From positions 1 through 64,000 of the forward strand of contig NZ_JBKBQG010000020.1 of NCBI RefSeq assembly GCF_046292825.1: a DNA stretch of 64,000 bases. Reading direction: 5' to 3'. The notes under the pieces are model-generated. The model did no database searches, had not been told where the DNA came from, and was given only the letters and a program-made list of their open reading frames with translations. The first letter of the stretch is position 1. The number at the start of each line of letters is the position of its first letter. A program made the translations under genes and the position numbers. The DNA is from Salinarimonas sp046292825 (GTDB taxonomy: Bacteria; Pseudomonadota; Alphaproteobacteria; Rhizobiales; Beijerinckiaceae). Below are positions 36,887-45,636 of this stretch, one piece after another.

Positions 36887-39800
36887 TCAGTTGCCGGGAG
36901 CGGGCGGGAACCCGCCCGGCCGGGTGCCGTCCTGCCTCATGATCTGCGTCCAGGCCTGATCGCGCAGGTGCTGCTCGACGACCCCCGTGAGCGCCTCGCG
37001 GCCGCCCGCGCCGAGGACCTTGCCGTCCTCCGACGCTGCGCTGATCCGGCGCACGACCTCCGCGCCGGCGGAAACGGCGCCGGTATCGTTGCTCGTCGCT
37101 CGGGCACGCTCGCGGACGTAGAGGTTGATCGCGGTCACGTCGGCTCCCGACAGGGTCTCGCCGTTGAGCGCACGCACCACCCCGTAGGGCAGCTGGGCGA
37201 ACCGGCCGGTCGGGGTCTCCACCCAGACGTTCTGCGACGGCGACGGCGGGGTGAAGGCGGGACGCGACATGAAGCCGTCATAGGCCGCGTCGCGAGCGAT
37301 CCGGAGCCCATCGTCCTGGCCGCGGCTGAAGGTGTAGAGCGGCCCCACATTGCTCCAGTCGAACGCTTGCCGCACGCTGCCGGAGGGGTTGAGCATGCCG
37401 TCGAGATCGAGCGGCCGGATGACCGCCTGATGGCTCACGCCGTTGCCGAGAATGGATGCGCCGGCCGTGATGTAGCTCGTGGTATGGATCGAGTCGATCG
37501 GCGGCGGCGTGGTGTCGCGGCGCAGCTCGATCGGCACGGCGAGAGAGAGCCTGTCGCGCAGGTTGTTCCAGCCGCGCGGCAGGTCGTAGTTCGAGTAGAA
37601 GCTGATGACGTTTTCGTTGACCCGCGGGAAGCCGGCCGGCGCGAAGTTCGTCTGCACGACCGTGTTGAGGTTCGCGCTCGCCTCGGTCGCCGGGGCCTGG
37701 CCGGCATGGCGCCAGACGGTGATGTCGAGCGGATTGTTCAGGCTCGCGTTGATGGCGTTGCCGAGCTCGCGATCGATGACCGTTCCGGCGGGCAGCGTGA
37801 GCGATTGCTCGTCGGCCCGAGAGACGCCGATCGCGCCGAGCGAGACGCCCATCGGATCGATGTTCACGCCGCCGGCCTCGCGGCTCCCGAGCGTCAGCGC
37901 CATGGGCTGCCGCAGCCTGAAATTGCCGCCTTCGATGATCTCGGCATTCAGGGAGTAGCGACCGCCTCGGTTGGCGTTCGGATCGTAGAGCACGGCACCC
38001 GCATTCACGAGCTGATCACGCTTGAGCTCGAGATACTCGCCGAAATTCGGCGCGCCCGGCAGGCGGTTGAACATGCCGGTCGCCGGCGTGCGCAGCGAGG
38101 GGCCGGTCACGAAGCCGATGCTCGGGGGCAGCATCGCGTCGAGACGCTGCGAGATGCGCACGAGATTCGAGGGATCGTTCAGGTCGATCCGCTCCTGGCG
38201 CGCCCAAGCGATCAGGCTCTCGCGGGCGGCCCGCGCATAATCCTGGAGATCGGGGTTCGGCCCGAGGCGCTGCTGGAAGGCCCGATCGCGCAAGGCGGCC
38301 TGGGACGCCGTCATCAGATCGGTCGCCGTGTCGCCGGCCTGGTACCACATCGTGATCGATCCCAACCCGGCCAGGTTGAAGGTGGCACGGGTCCGGCCGA
38401 TGATCTCCGGCGTGAGCGCGTTGTAGAGCCCGTGGCCCTGCGCGGCGACCGTGCCCGGATTCTCGATCAGGATCGAGTCGTTGCGCGGCCCGACGAGTTC
38501 CCCGTTCGAACGCTGGAAGATCGGCGTGCTCTCGATCGGGTCCTGACCGACGTAACGCAGGTTCGGGTCGAGGCCGAAATCCTGCGAGCGCGGCACCGGG
38601 CCCGTCGGCTGCGCCGGGCGCGGCGCGCCGGCACCCGGCACGTTGCCCGTGCCGAAATCGAACCCGATCCCCGGCTGCGGCGCCGGGTTCGTGTCGAAGA
38701 AGGGGTTGGGGAACACCGTGCTCGGATCGGGCGCAGACGGCGGGATCGTCTGGAACGGGCCGGTGGGCGGCGGCGGAGGCTGGATGTCGAGGCCGAGCCG
38801 GGGCGGCGGCTCGGCGAAGAGCGTCTCCGGCCCGGTCGGCGCCTCGCGTCCCTGCGGCGTCGCGCCCGAGCTCGGGGGCGTGCTCGACGGACGGCCCGAG
38901 CCCTCCGTTCCGCCCGGCGCCGACTGGTCGCGTCCGAAGGTCGAGAGGTTCGGAACCTCCTCGAGCGTGGTCGGGGGCAGAGCCGGCGGCGGGCCGCCCG
39001 CGATCGCGCCCGGCGACGGCGCGGCCGCGTTGCCGCCGCCGCGGAGCCGCTGCAACGCCTGCTCGAGGGAGGTGCGGGTCGCGCCGTCGACGTTCGGGTC
39101 GGCGAGGCCCTCTCTGACGCGGATGTCGAGGGCGGAGCGGATCGCGTTGGGCAGGCCGCTCACGTCGGTGCCCCCGTCGTTCACGAAGTTCGCCACGTCG
39201 CGATAGGGCGCGCGCAGGATGTTCGCGAGCGTCTGGCGGTTCTCGGCGGTGAAGTCGACGGGGCCGAGCAAGCCGCCGGGCTCGTCCGGGCTCGCGCCCG
39301 CGGCGGCCGTCCGATTGGTGTTCGGGGGCTGCGCGCCGCCGCCGGCATTGTCGGTCGCCGGCGTGTTGGCGAGCGCGCCCGGCGCGCCGTCGCGGGCCGG
39401 CGGGAGCGCGTTCGGAGTGCCGCGATTGCGCGCGGTGTCGAGCGCCTGCTCGAAGCGGGCGATCGCCGCCGGCTGCAGCCGGTCGCGCACGGCGTCGAGA
39501 TCGCCCTGCAGGCGATCGAGCGGCACCTCGCCGATCCGGGTGCCGTTCGAGCCCTCGACGATGCCCGCGAAGGTGCTCAACCGGCCGATGCGCTCGTTGG
39601 CCGAAGCGGTGGCGCGGGCGGTACCGAGCGCCTGCTCGACGCGGCGCACGTCGGCCTCCGGCAGCCGCGAGCGCGCACGATCGAGGTCGCCCTGGATGCG
39701 GTCGAGCGGCACCTCGCCGATGCGCGCCCCGCCCGAGCCTTCGACGGCGGTGACGAAGGCGCCGAGGCGCTCCACGCTCGCGCCGACGGCCTGGGTCTCC

Positions 39801-41449
39801 CGCGCGGTCGCGAGCGCGTTCTGCGTGCGAGCGAGGTCCTGCGGCGAGAGCCGGTCGCGGACGCGGGCGAAGTCCTGCTCGATGCGCGCGAGCGGAACCT
39901 CGCCGATCCGGGTGCCGCCCGAGCCCTCCACCGTCGTGACGAAGGTGCCCACGCGCGCGGCGCTCTCCGAGACCGCACGCTCGTTCGCGGCCTGGACGCC
40001 GCGGGCGGTGCCGAGGGCGTTGCGCGCGCGCTGCAGGTCCTGCGGCGAGAGCCGGTTCTCCACGAGGCGCAGGTCGGCCTCGATCAGGTCGAGCGAGCGC
40101 CCGCCGACGCGCTGGCCGTTCGAGCCCTCGACCGCCACGACGAAGTCGGTGACGCGGCGGAACGCCTCCTCCGGCGTCTGCGAGACGAGCCCGCCGCCGG
40201 AGGGAGCGGCCCTGGCGGCGGGCTGCTGCGCGTTCGTCGGAGCCTGACGCGTCGGGGCCTGCGCCTGCGGCGACTGGCCGGAGGCGGCGGGCACGCTCGC
40301 ACGCGACGGGCTGCCGCCCCCGGCGATCCGATCGAGGGCACCGCCGGTCCGCTCGTTGATGGCGCGGTAGACGATCGGCTGATCGTTGCGCAGGGAGCGC
40401 GCGGAGCGGGCGTCGAAATTGCCCAGGAGGCCGGAGGCTTCCGCGTCGGTCATCTGGCGCATCGTGTTGGCGATGTTCGTCTGCTGGCGGGCGTTCAGCG
40501 CCCCGAGCGGGCCGCTGATGGCCCCCGACGAGACGAAGCTGATCGCCCCCTGCACCGCACCGGCGCGCAGCGCCTCGGGGATCGGGCGGCGGTTGATCGT
40601 GGCCTCGGACACGGTGGTGAAGAGCCCGTCGAGACCGCCGTCGATCATGCCCTGGCGGCCCATATGCGCCGCCACCGCCCGCATCGTGTTCGCCGTCGGC
40701 GCGCCCGGCAGGTTCATGAAGGAGAGCAGCGCGGGACCGGCGAGCGTCGTGAAGATGTTGCCGACGTCGCCGACGAGACGGCCGGGCAGGTCGAGCTGAT
40801 CGATCGCGACACCCTCACGACGCGCCGAGAGGGCCATCGCGCCGAGCGTCGCGAGCGATTGGGCGCCGCCCGCCAGCGCACCGGCGCCGGGGCCGCCGAT
40901 CATGCTCACGATGCCCGCCGTCATGCCGACCGAGGTCGAGCGCACGAATTCCGCAGTGCCGGCGCCGAAGCCCGCGAGGAGCTCCGTGCGGCGCGCATTG
41001 CCGGTCTGGATGTCGGTGATCAGGTTGTTCAGCCCGGAATGGAGCTGCGTCAGCGTCGAGCGCGACACCGACGGATCGCCCGCCGCGAAGCGCTCGATCG
41101 CCTCGCCGTAGGCCTGGCGCAGAAGACCGACGCGCTGCTGCGGGCTGAGCTGCGTCTCGAAGAGGCCGGTGTTGCGGCCGAGCCGATTGATGGTCGACTG
41201 GACCGCGTCGGTGGGGCTGAAGGGAAGGTTGCGGGCCTCCCGATCGAGATCCGCCAGCATGCGGCGATGCTCGCGCACGACGGTGGCGTTCGAGGGCGGG
41301 GACGCCTGGGCGACGCGCGTCTCGGTGCCGGTCGTCGCCCGCGCGACCGGCGTCCCGCCGGTCGGCTGCATGGCGAGGTTGAAGTCGTTCTGCGTCTGTG
41401 ACTTGGCGGCCGTCACCGACCGGGAATCGTCGCGGATCTCGAGGCTCAT
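36887..41449 (-). CDS. 1520-residue repeat protein of unknown function
   Basis: I do not recognise the family. An N-terminal polar part (1-130) is followed by a Gly/Ala-rich, partly hydrophobic region (about 165-330, GAGTAEFVRSTSVGMTAGIV). Next come four tandem repeats of about 62-67 residues (about 430-690), each with VEGS(N/G)G, a G-EVPL-RI/L-D-L helix and a RLSPQDL-like helix ending TAR. A proline/glycine/glutamine-rich linker spans about 690-970 (PPPPTGPFQTIPP), and a large C-terminal domain (about 970-1520) is unlike known enzymes. No signal peptide is seen. The AT-rich DNA just upstream contrasts with the rest of the window and suggests acquired or silenced DNA. A secreted effector or toxin-like role is possible but unsupported by motifs. 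Confidence 0.75.
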   Translation of the reverse strand: MSLEIRDDSRSVTAAKSQTQNDFNLAMQPTGGTPVARATTGTETRVAQASPPSNATVVREHRRMLADLDREARNLPFSPTDAVQSTINRLGRNTGLFETQLSPQQRVGLLRQAYGEAIERFAAGDPSVSRSTLTQLHSGLNNLITDIQTGNARRTELLAGFGAGTAEFVRSTSVGMTAGIVSMIGGPGAGALAGGAQSLATLGAMALSARREGVAIDQLDLPGRLVGDVGNIFTTLAGPALLSFMNLPGAPTANTMRAVAAHMGRQGMIDGGLDGLFTTVSEATINRRPIPEALRAGAVQGAISFVSSGAISGPLGALNARQQTNIANTMRQMTDAEASGLLGNFDARSARSLRNDQPIVYRAINERTGGALDRIAGGGSPSRASVPAASGQSPQAQAPTRQAPTNAQQPAARAAPSGGGLVSQTPEEAFRRVTDFVVAVEGSNGQRVGGRSLDLIEADLRLVENRLSPQDLQRARNALGTARGVQAANERAVSESAARVGTFVTTVEGSGGTRIGEVPLARIEQDFARVRDRLSPQDLARTQNALATARETQAVGASVERLGAFVTAVEGSGGARIGEVPLDRIQGDLDRARSRLPEADVRRVEQALGTARATASANERIGRLSTFAGIVEGSNGTRIGEVPLDRLQGDLDAVRDRLQPAAIARFEQALDTARNRGTPNALPPARDGAPGALANTPATDNAGGGAQPPNTNRTAAAGASPDEPGGLLGPVDFTAENRQTLANILRAPYRDVANFVNDGGTDVSGLPNAIRSALDIRVREGLADPNVDGATRTSLEQALQRLRGGGNAAAPSPGAIAGGPPPALPPTTLEEVPNLSTFGRDQSAPGGTEGSGRPSSTPPSSGATPQGREAPTGPETLFAEPPPRLGLDIQPPPPPTGPFQTIPPSAPDPSTVFPNPFFDTNPAPQPGIGFDFGTGNVPGAGAPRPAQPTGPVPRSQDFGLDPNLRYVGQDPIESTPIFQRSNGELVGPRNDSILIENPGTVAAQGHGLYNALTPEIIGRTRATFNLAGLGSITMWYQAGDTATDLMTASQAALRDRAFQQRLGPNPDLQDYARAARESLIAWARQERIDLNDPSNLVRISQRLDAMLPPSIGFVTGPSLRTPATGMFNRLPGAPNFGEYLELKRDQLVNAGAVLYDPNANRGGRYSLNAEIIEGGNFRLRQPMALTLGSREAGGVNIDPMGVSLGAIGVSRADEQSLTLPAGTVIDRELGNAINASLNNPLDITVWRHAGQAPATEASANLNTVVQTNFAPAGFPRVNENVISFYSNYDLPRGWNNLRDRLSLAVPIELRRDTTPPPIDSIHTTSYITAGASILGNGVSHQAVIRPLDLDGMLNPSGSVRQAFDWSNVGPLYTFSRGQDDGLRIARDAAYDGFMSRPAFTPPSPSQNVWVETPTGRFAQLPYGVVRALNGETLSGADVTAINLYVRERARATSNDTGAVSAGAEVVRRISAASEDGKVLGAGGREALTGVVEQHLRDQAWTQIMRQDGTRPGGFPPAPGN

Positions 41450-41588
41450 TGGTCATGCTCCACACGTTCGGAGGCGTTCGCCTCATGCGTGAAGAGATTG
41501 TTATCACCAGTTTTAAATTACCTCAATGCAATTTAGATAACTATTAATTATCTTTCTTGCCAACATATATTACGCTTGAGAACGACGC
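41450..41588 (-). promoter_or_regulatory. AT-rich upstream region of the 1520-residue protein gene
   Basis: Between the ilvC terminator and the next ATG, the stretch 41495-41580 is unusually AT-rich for this window (TTTTAAATTACCTC, CTATTAATTATC). Several -10-like words are present (TAATAT, TATCTA), but no unique -35/-10 pair stands out. It likely holds the promoter of the large gene. Confidence 0.4.
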
Positions 41589-42683
41589 AAAAAGAAAGCC
41601 GCATCGCTGCGGCTTTCGGGGGGCGCGCGCCGGGACAGCCCGGCGCGACGACGGCTCGCCGCGGCAGTTGTTAGACTGGTCGACGAGCGCCGTCTCCTTT
41701 ATCCAGGGCCGCAAGTCGCGAAGCCGCGCGCCGACCTCCTCGATCGGGTGGGCGGCGTTGCGGGCGCGGATCGCCTTGAAGGAGGTCTGCGCGACCTTGT
41801 TCTCGAGCATCCAGTCGCGGGTGAACTTGCCGGTCTGGATGTCCTCGAGCACGCGCTTCATCTCGGCCTTGGTCTCGGGCGTGATGATGCGCGGGCCGGT
41901 GACGTACTCGCCGTACTCGGCCGTGTTGGAGATCGAGTAGTTCATGTTGGCGATGCCGCCCTCGTAGATGAGGTCGACGATGAGCTTCACCTCGTGGAGG
42001 CACTCGAAATAGGCCATCTCGGGGGCGTAGCCCGCCTCGACCAGCGTCTCGAAGCCCGCCTTGATCAGCTCGACGAGGCCGCCGCAGAGCACGACCTGCT
42101 CGCCGAAGAGGTCGGTCTCGCACTCCTCCTTGAAGCTCGTCTCGATGATGCCAGCGCGCCCGCCGCCGATGGCGGACGCATAGGAGAGGCCGAGATCGTG
42201 CGCGTTGCCGGACGCGTCCTGCGCGATCGCCACCAAGCAGGGCACGCCGCCGCCGCGCAGATATTCGGAGCGCACGGTGTGGCCGGGGCCCTTCGGCGCG
42301 ACCATCAGCACGTCGAGATCGGCGCGCGGCTCGATCAGCTTGAAATGCACGTTCAGGCCGTGCGCGAACAGGAGGGCGGCGCCTTCCTTCATGTTCTCGG
42401 CGAGGTGATCGCGATAGATGTCCGCCTGCAGCTCGTCGGGCGTGAGCATCATGATCACGTCGGCCCAGCGCGCCGCGTCCGCGACCGCCATCACGGCGAG
42501 CCCGGCGCCTTCGGCCTTCTTGGCGGACGGCGAGCCCGGACGCAGGGCGACGGCCACCTCGGCGACGCCGGAATCCTTCAGGTTCAGCGCATGGGCGTGG
42601 CCCTGGCTGCCGTAGCCGACGACGGCGATCTTCTTGCCCTTGATCAGGTTGATGTCGGCGTCGCGATCGTAATAGACGCGCAT
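41544..42683 (-). CDS. ilvC: Ketol-acid reductoisomerase with an apparent stop-loss extension
   Basis: A class I enzyme of branched-chain amino acid synthesis that rearranges and reduces acetolactate with NADPH. It has GYGSQGHAHALNLKDSG, the DE region (PDELQADIY), KGPGHTVR, and the metal-site E/D residues in FGEQVVLCGG and FECLHEVKLIVD. Class I enzymes are about 339 residues. Here residue 339 ends ALVDQSNN and the next codon is TGC (41666-41664) where a stop is expected. The frame then runs 40 codons further, through the gene's own intrinsic terminator (41589-41617), to TAA at 41546-41544. The extension uses codons such as ATA, CTT and TTT that are rare nearby, so it looks noncoding. One TGA-to-TGC change would explain it; a sequencing error is also possible. 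Confidence 0.93.
   Translation of the reverse strand: MRVYYDRDADINLIKGKKIAVVGYGSQGHAHALNLKDSGVAEVAVALRPGSPSAKKAEGAGLAVMAVADAARWADVIMMLTPDELQADIYRDHLAENMKEGAALLFAHGLNVHFKLIEPRADLDVLMVAPKGPGHTVRSEYLRGGGVPCLVAIAQDASGNAHDLGLSYASAIGGGRAGIIETSFKEECETDLFGEQVVLCGGLVELIKAGFETLVEAGYAPEMAYFECLHEVKLIVDLIYEGGIANMNYSISNTAEYGEYVTGPRIITPETKAEMKRVLEDIQTGKFTRDWMLENKVAQTSFKAIRARNAAHPIEEVGARLRDLRPWIKETALVDQSNNCRGEPSSRRAVPARAPRKPQRCGFLFASFSSVIYVGKKDN
41589..41617 (-). terminator. Intrinsic terminator of ilvC
   Basis: On the minus strand a perfect 10-bp stem (GAAAGCCGCA / TGCGGCTTTC) with a 4-base loop is followed by five T residues. It sits 47 bases after the position where the ilvC stop is expected, the usual spacing. 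Confidence 0.85.
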
Positions 42684-42951
42684 GGCGTTTGTCCCTTCTC
42701 GAACGGGCGCTCCTGCGCGCCCCGCTATTCGTCCTCGAGAGCCGCTCCCCGCCGGCCCCCGGCTGGTAAGAGTGTTGCGCGCGCGGGCGGGCGCGGCGCA
42801 ACGTCGTTCTCGTTCGCGCTCGCTTGTACCCGCCAGACGCGCGCTGTCCAGAGCGCCGACGCACAAAAGCGGCGCCGGTGCGACCAAAGCGTGATCGGGG
42901 GCGGCGCATCGCCCCCGCGCGTGGTAGACAGGGGCCGAGAGGAGAGCCGCC

Positions 42952-43500
42952 ATGGACGCGATCGCGACGCCGCACGACATCATCGCCTTCTGGAAGGAGG
43001 CCGGCCCCGAGCGCTGGTTTGCGAAGGACGAGGCCTTCGACGCGCAGATCACGCGCCGCTTCCGCGCGACCTGGGAGGCGGCGGCCGCCGGCGCGCTCGA
43101 CGATTGGGCGGCGGCGCCCGACGGCGCGCTCGCGCTCCTCCTCGTGCTCGACCAGTTCCCGCGCAACATGTTCCGGGGCACGCCGCAGGTCTACGCGACC
43201 GACGCGAAGGCGCTCGCGATCGCCCGCGCCGCGATCGCGGCGGGGCATCTGCGGGCGTTCGAGCCGCCGATGACGCGATTCTTCGTGCTCCCCCTCACCC
43301 ATGCCGAGGATCTCGCCGCGCAGGACGAGTCGGTGGCGCTCAACGAGGCGCTCGGCGACGCGGACGGCCTGCATTGGGCGCGCCACCACCGCGACATCGT
43401 GGCCCGCTTCGGCCGTTTCCCCCACCGCAACGCGATCCTGGGGCGAGACACCACGCCTGAGGAGGCCGCGTTCCTGGAGGAGAACGCATTTCGCGGGTGA
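42952..43500 (+). CDS. DUF924 family protein
   Basis: A 182-residue helical protein of the widespread DUF924 family (IIAFWKEAGPERWFAKDEAFD, LVLDQFPRNMFRG, FFVLPLTHAED, WARHHRDIVARFGRFPHRNA). The family has no settled function; the helical repeat fold is TPR-like. ATG with GGAGAG upstream. It is divergent from ilvC across 268 bases that should hold both promoters. Confidence 0.88.
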   Translation: MDAIATPHDIIAFWKEAGPERWFAKDEAFDAQITRRFRATWEAAAAGALDDWAAAPDGALALLLVLDQFPRNMFRGTPQVYATDAKALAIARAAIAAGHLRAFEPPMTRFFVLPLTHAEDLAAQDESVALNEALGDADGLHWARHHRDIVARFGRFPHRNAILGRDTTPEEAAFLEENAFRG

Positions 43501-43677
43501 GAGAATGGCGGACTTCGCGATTGCACGCTCGCTCCGAGAGGCCTATATTCGGAGCATTCCCCACAATCCGTGGAGACGTCGCTCCGGCCCGCCGCCGGGA
43601 CGGAGCACAGGAGAGATTTGCCGCGTGCCGCCGATGGTTTCCGCCCCGGCGCGTCGGAATTCGAGGAGGGTACCCCC

Positions 43678-44406
43678 GTGTCCGCTGGACCCCTGATGCC
43701 GAAGGCGACCGCCATCTGGCTCGTCGAGAACACCTCGCTCACGTTCGAGCAGATCGCGGAATTCTGCAAGCTGCACCCGCTCGAGGTGAAGGGCATCGCC
43801 GACGGCGAGGTGGGCGCTGGCATCAAGGGCGCCAATCCGATCACGATGGGCCAGCTCACCCACGAGGAGATCGAGAAGGCCCAGAAGGATTCGAGCCACC
43901 GCCTCAAGCTCGCCCCGCCCAAGGTGCGCCTGCCGGAGGTCAAGAAGGCGCGCGGGCCGCGCTACACGCCGGTCTCCCGCCGCCAGGACCGGCCGAACGC
44001 CATCCTCTGGCTCCTGCGCAACCATCCGGAGCTGAAGGACGCGCAGATCATGCGCCTCGTCGGCACGACGAAGGCCACGATCCAGCAGATCAAGGACCGC
44101 ACGCACTGGAACTCGGCCTCGCTCTCGCCGCTCGATCCGGTCACGCTCGGCCTGTGCTCGCAGATCGACCTCGATCTCGAGGTGAGCCGCGCCGCCAAGG
44201 ATCGGCCGCAGGTGCCGGTCGGCGACGGCGGCCAGACGCTCCTGCCGACCGACGTCACCACCGGCACCGCCGACGAGGACGTCTATGGCGGCTACGAGGC
44301 GCCGCGCCGCCGCGAGGACGAGGAGAAGATCGAGGCCGAGAACGTCTTCGCCAAGCTCAAGAGCCTCAAGCGCGCCGAGGACGACGAGGACGACGACCTG
44401 CGCTGA
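43678..44406 (+). CDS. trcR: DUF1013 cell-cycle transcription regulator, TrcR-like
   Basis: A 242-residue protein conserved in alphaproteobacteria (MPKATAIWLVENTSLTFEQI, HPLEVKGIADGE, RPNAILWLLRNHPELKDAQI, GTTKATIQQIKDRTHWN). The two halves each look like helix-turn-helix modules. The Caulobacter member TrcR tracks with RNA polymerase to control cell-cycle genes. The GTG at 43678 has GAGGAGGG seven bases upstream and is chosen over the open ATG at 43570. The C-terminal tail is very acidic (EDDEDDD). It is probably essential or nearly so, as in relatives. Confidence 0.88.
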   Translation: MSAGPLMPKATAIWLVENTSLTFEQIAEFCKLHPLEVKGIADGEVGAGIKGANPITMGQLTHEEIEKAQKDSSHRLKLAPPKVRLPEVKKARGPRYTPVSRRQDRPNAILWLLRNHPELKDAQIMRLVGTTKATIQQIKDRTHWNSASLSPLDPVTLGLCSQIDLDLEVSRAAKDRPQVPVGDGGQTLLPTDVTTGTADEDVYGGYEAPRRREDEEKIEAENVFAKLKSLKRAEDDEDDDLR

Positions 44407-44432
44407 GGCGCAGGTCGGAGCACCGATCGCGC

Positions 44433-44461
44433 GCCGGACGGATCTTTTCGAACCGTCCGGC
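44433..44461 (+). other. GC-rich hairpin after the DUF1013 gene
   Basis: GCCGGACGG (44433-44441) pairs with CCGTCCGGC (44453-44461). There is no T-run after it, so termination would need Rho or be weak. Confidence 0.4.
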
Positions 44462-44502
44462 CCGCCCGCGCATTGTCTCATGGCTACGCTACGGAGGCAG
44501 GC

Positions 44503-44853
44503 ATGGACCGCACTCTCGACTGGACCTGGATGTTCGCCTCGCCGGAGGGGCGCATCGAGCGCGGGCGCTGGTGGATCGGCGTCGCGATCCTGTTCGCCGC
44601 CTGGCTCGTGATGACGATCCTGTTCGGCACGGATGGGCTGATCCGCCTGGTGCTCGGCATCCTCCTCTCCCTCGCGGGCCTGATGCTGCACATCAAGCGC
44701 TGCCACGACCGCGACAAATCCGGCTGGTGGTGCCTGCTCCTCCTGATCCCCGTCGTCGGCTTCTTCTGGGCGCTGATCGATCTCGGCCTCCTCGAGGGCA
44801 CGCCGGGGCCGAACCGCTTCGGGCCCGATCCTCTGGGCCGCGGGACCGTCTGA
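44503..44853 (+). CDS. DUF805 small membrane protein
   Basis: A 116-residue protein with three hydrophobic segments and the DUF805 hallmarks RGRWWIGVAIL, KRCHDRDKSGWWCLLLLIP and GTPGPNRFGPDP. Function is unknown; it sits in the inner membrane. ATG at 44503 with GGAGGC upstream is preferred over 44473. Confidence 0.85.
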   Translation: MDRTLDWTWMFASPEGRIERGRWWIGVAILFAAWLVMTILFGTDGLIRLVLGILLSLAGLMLHIKRCHDRDKSGWWCLLLLIPVVGFFWALIDLGLLEGTPGPNRFGPDPLGRGTV

Positions 44854-44893
44854 GCGCTTGCGGCCGGCGCGGAGGCGGCTATCCTCGCCCGCC

Positions 44894-45619
44894 ATGACCG
44901 ACGCCCCCACCCTCTTCGTCCTCACCGGTGCCGGCATCTCCGCCGAGAGCGGCCTCGGCACGTTCCGCGACAAGGGCGGCATCTGGTCCAAATTCGATCC
45001 GATGAAGCTCGCCACGCCGGAAGCCTTCGCGGCCGACCCGACGCATGTGCACGCCTTCTACAACGCCCGGCGCCAGAACCTGCTCGCGGCCGCGCCGAAC
45101 CCCGCCCATGCGGCGCTGGCGCGGCTCGAGGCGGCGCTGGAGGAGGCCGGCGGGCGCCTCCACCTCGTCACCCAGAACATCGACGACCTGCACGAGCGCG
45201 CGGGCTCGCGGCGGGTGATCCACATGCACGGCGAATTGTTGAAGGCGCGCTGCCTTCATTGCGAGGAGGTCGTCGAGACGCGCGTCGACCTGTCGACCGC
45301 GCAGGCCTGCGGCGCCTGCGGGCGCGCGGGCGGCATGCGCCCGCACGTGGTGTGGTTCGGCGAGATCCCGCTCTTCATGGACGAGATCGAGACGGCGCTC
45401 CTCGAGGCGGACCTGTTCGTCGCGATCGGCACCTCGGGTTCGGTCTATCCGGCGGCGGGCTATGTCGGCCTCGCCCGGCGCGCAGGGATCCCCACCCACG
45501 AGATCAACCTCGAGCCCTCCGACAACGCCCATCTCTTCGACGGCGCCGATTACGGCCCCGCGAGCGAGGCGGTGCCGGTCTTCGTCGAGCGCATGCTGGC
45601 GGAGTTGCGGGAGGGGTGA
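44894..45619 (+). CDS. cobB: NAD-dependent protein deacylase, sirtuin class III
   Basis: A 241-residue sirtuin. It has the NAD site GAGISAESGLGTFRD, TQNIDDLHERAGS, the catalytic histidine in HMHGEL, and a zinc finger with C-x2-C (CLHC) and CGACGRAGGM. The Y-x2-R pair (FYNARRQ) of class III sirtuins suggests desuccinylase as well as deacetylase activity. It likely regulates metabolic enzymes such as acetyl-CoA synthetase. It is followed by a long repeat array. Confidence 0.93.
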   Translation: MTDAPTLFVLTGAGISAESGLGTFRDKGGIWSKFDPMKLATPEAFAADPTHVHAFYNARRQNLLAAAPNPAHAALARLEAALEEAGGRLHLVTQNIDDLHERAGSRRVIHMHGELLKARCLHCEEVVETRVDLSTAQACGACGRAGGMRPHVVWFGEIPLFMDEIETALLEADLFVAIGTSGSVYPAAGYVGLARRAGIPTHEINLEPSDNAHLFDGADYGPASEAVPVFVERMLAELREG

Positions 45620-45636
45620 GGCGCGGGCCTCCTTGG

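Noticed and set aside
36968..41401. A 1477-codon open frame on the plus strand, antisense to the 1520-residue protein
   Set aside because: Its translation is an arginine/alanine/aspartate mix typical of antisense frames in GC-rich DNA, with no domain and no ribosome site. The minus-strand protein has clear repeats and normal composition.
41451..41663. The last 40 codons of the ilvC frame as a real protein domain
   Set aside because: Codon use is unlike the neighbours, the segment overlaps a perfect intrinsic terminator, and length without it equals the family standard of 339 residues.
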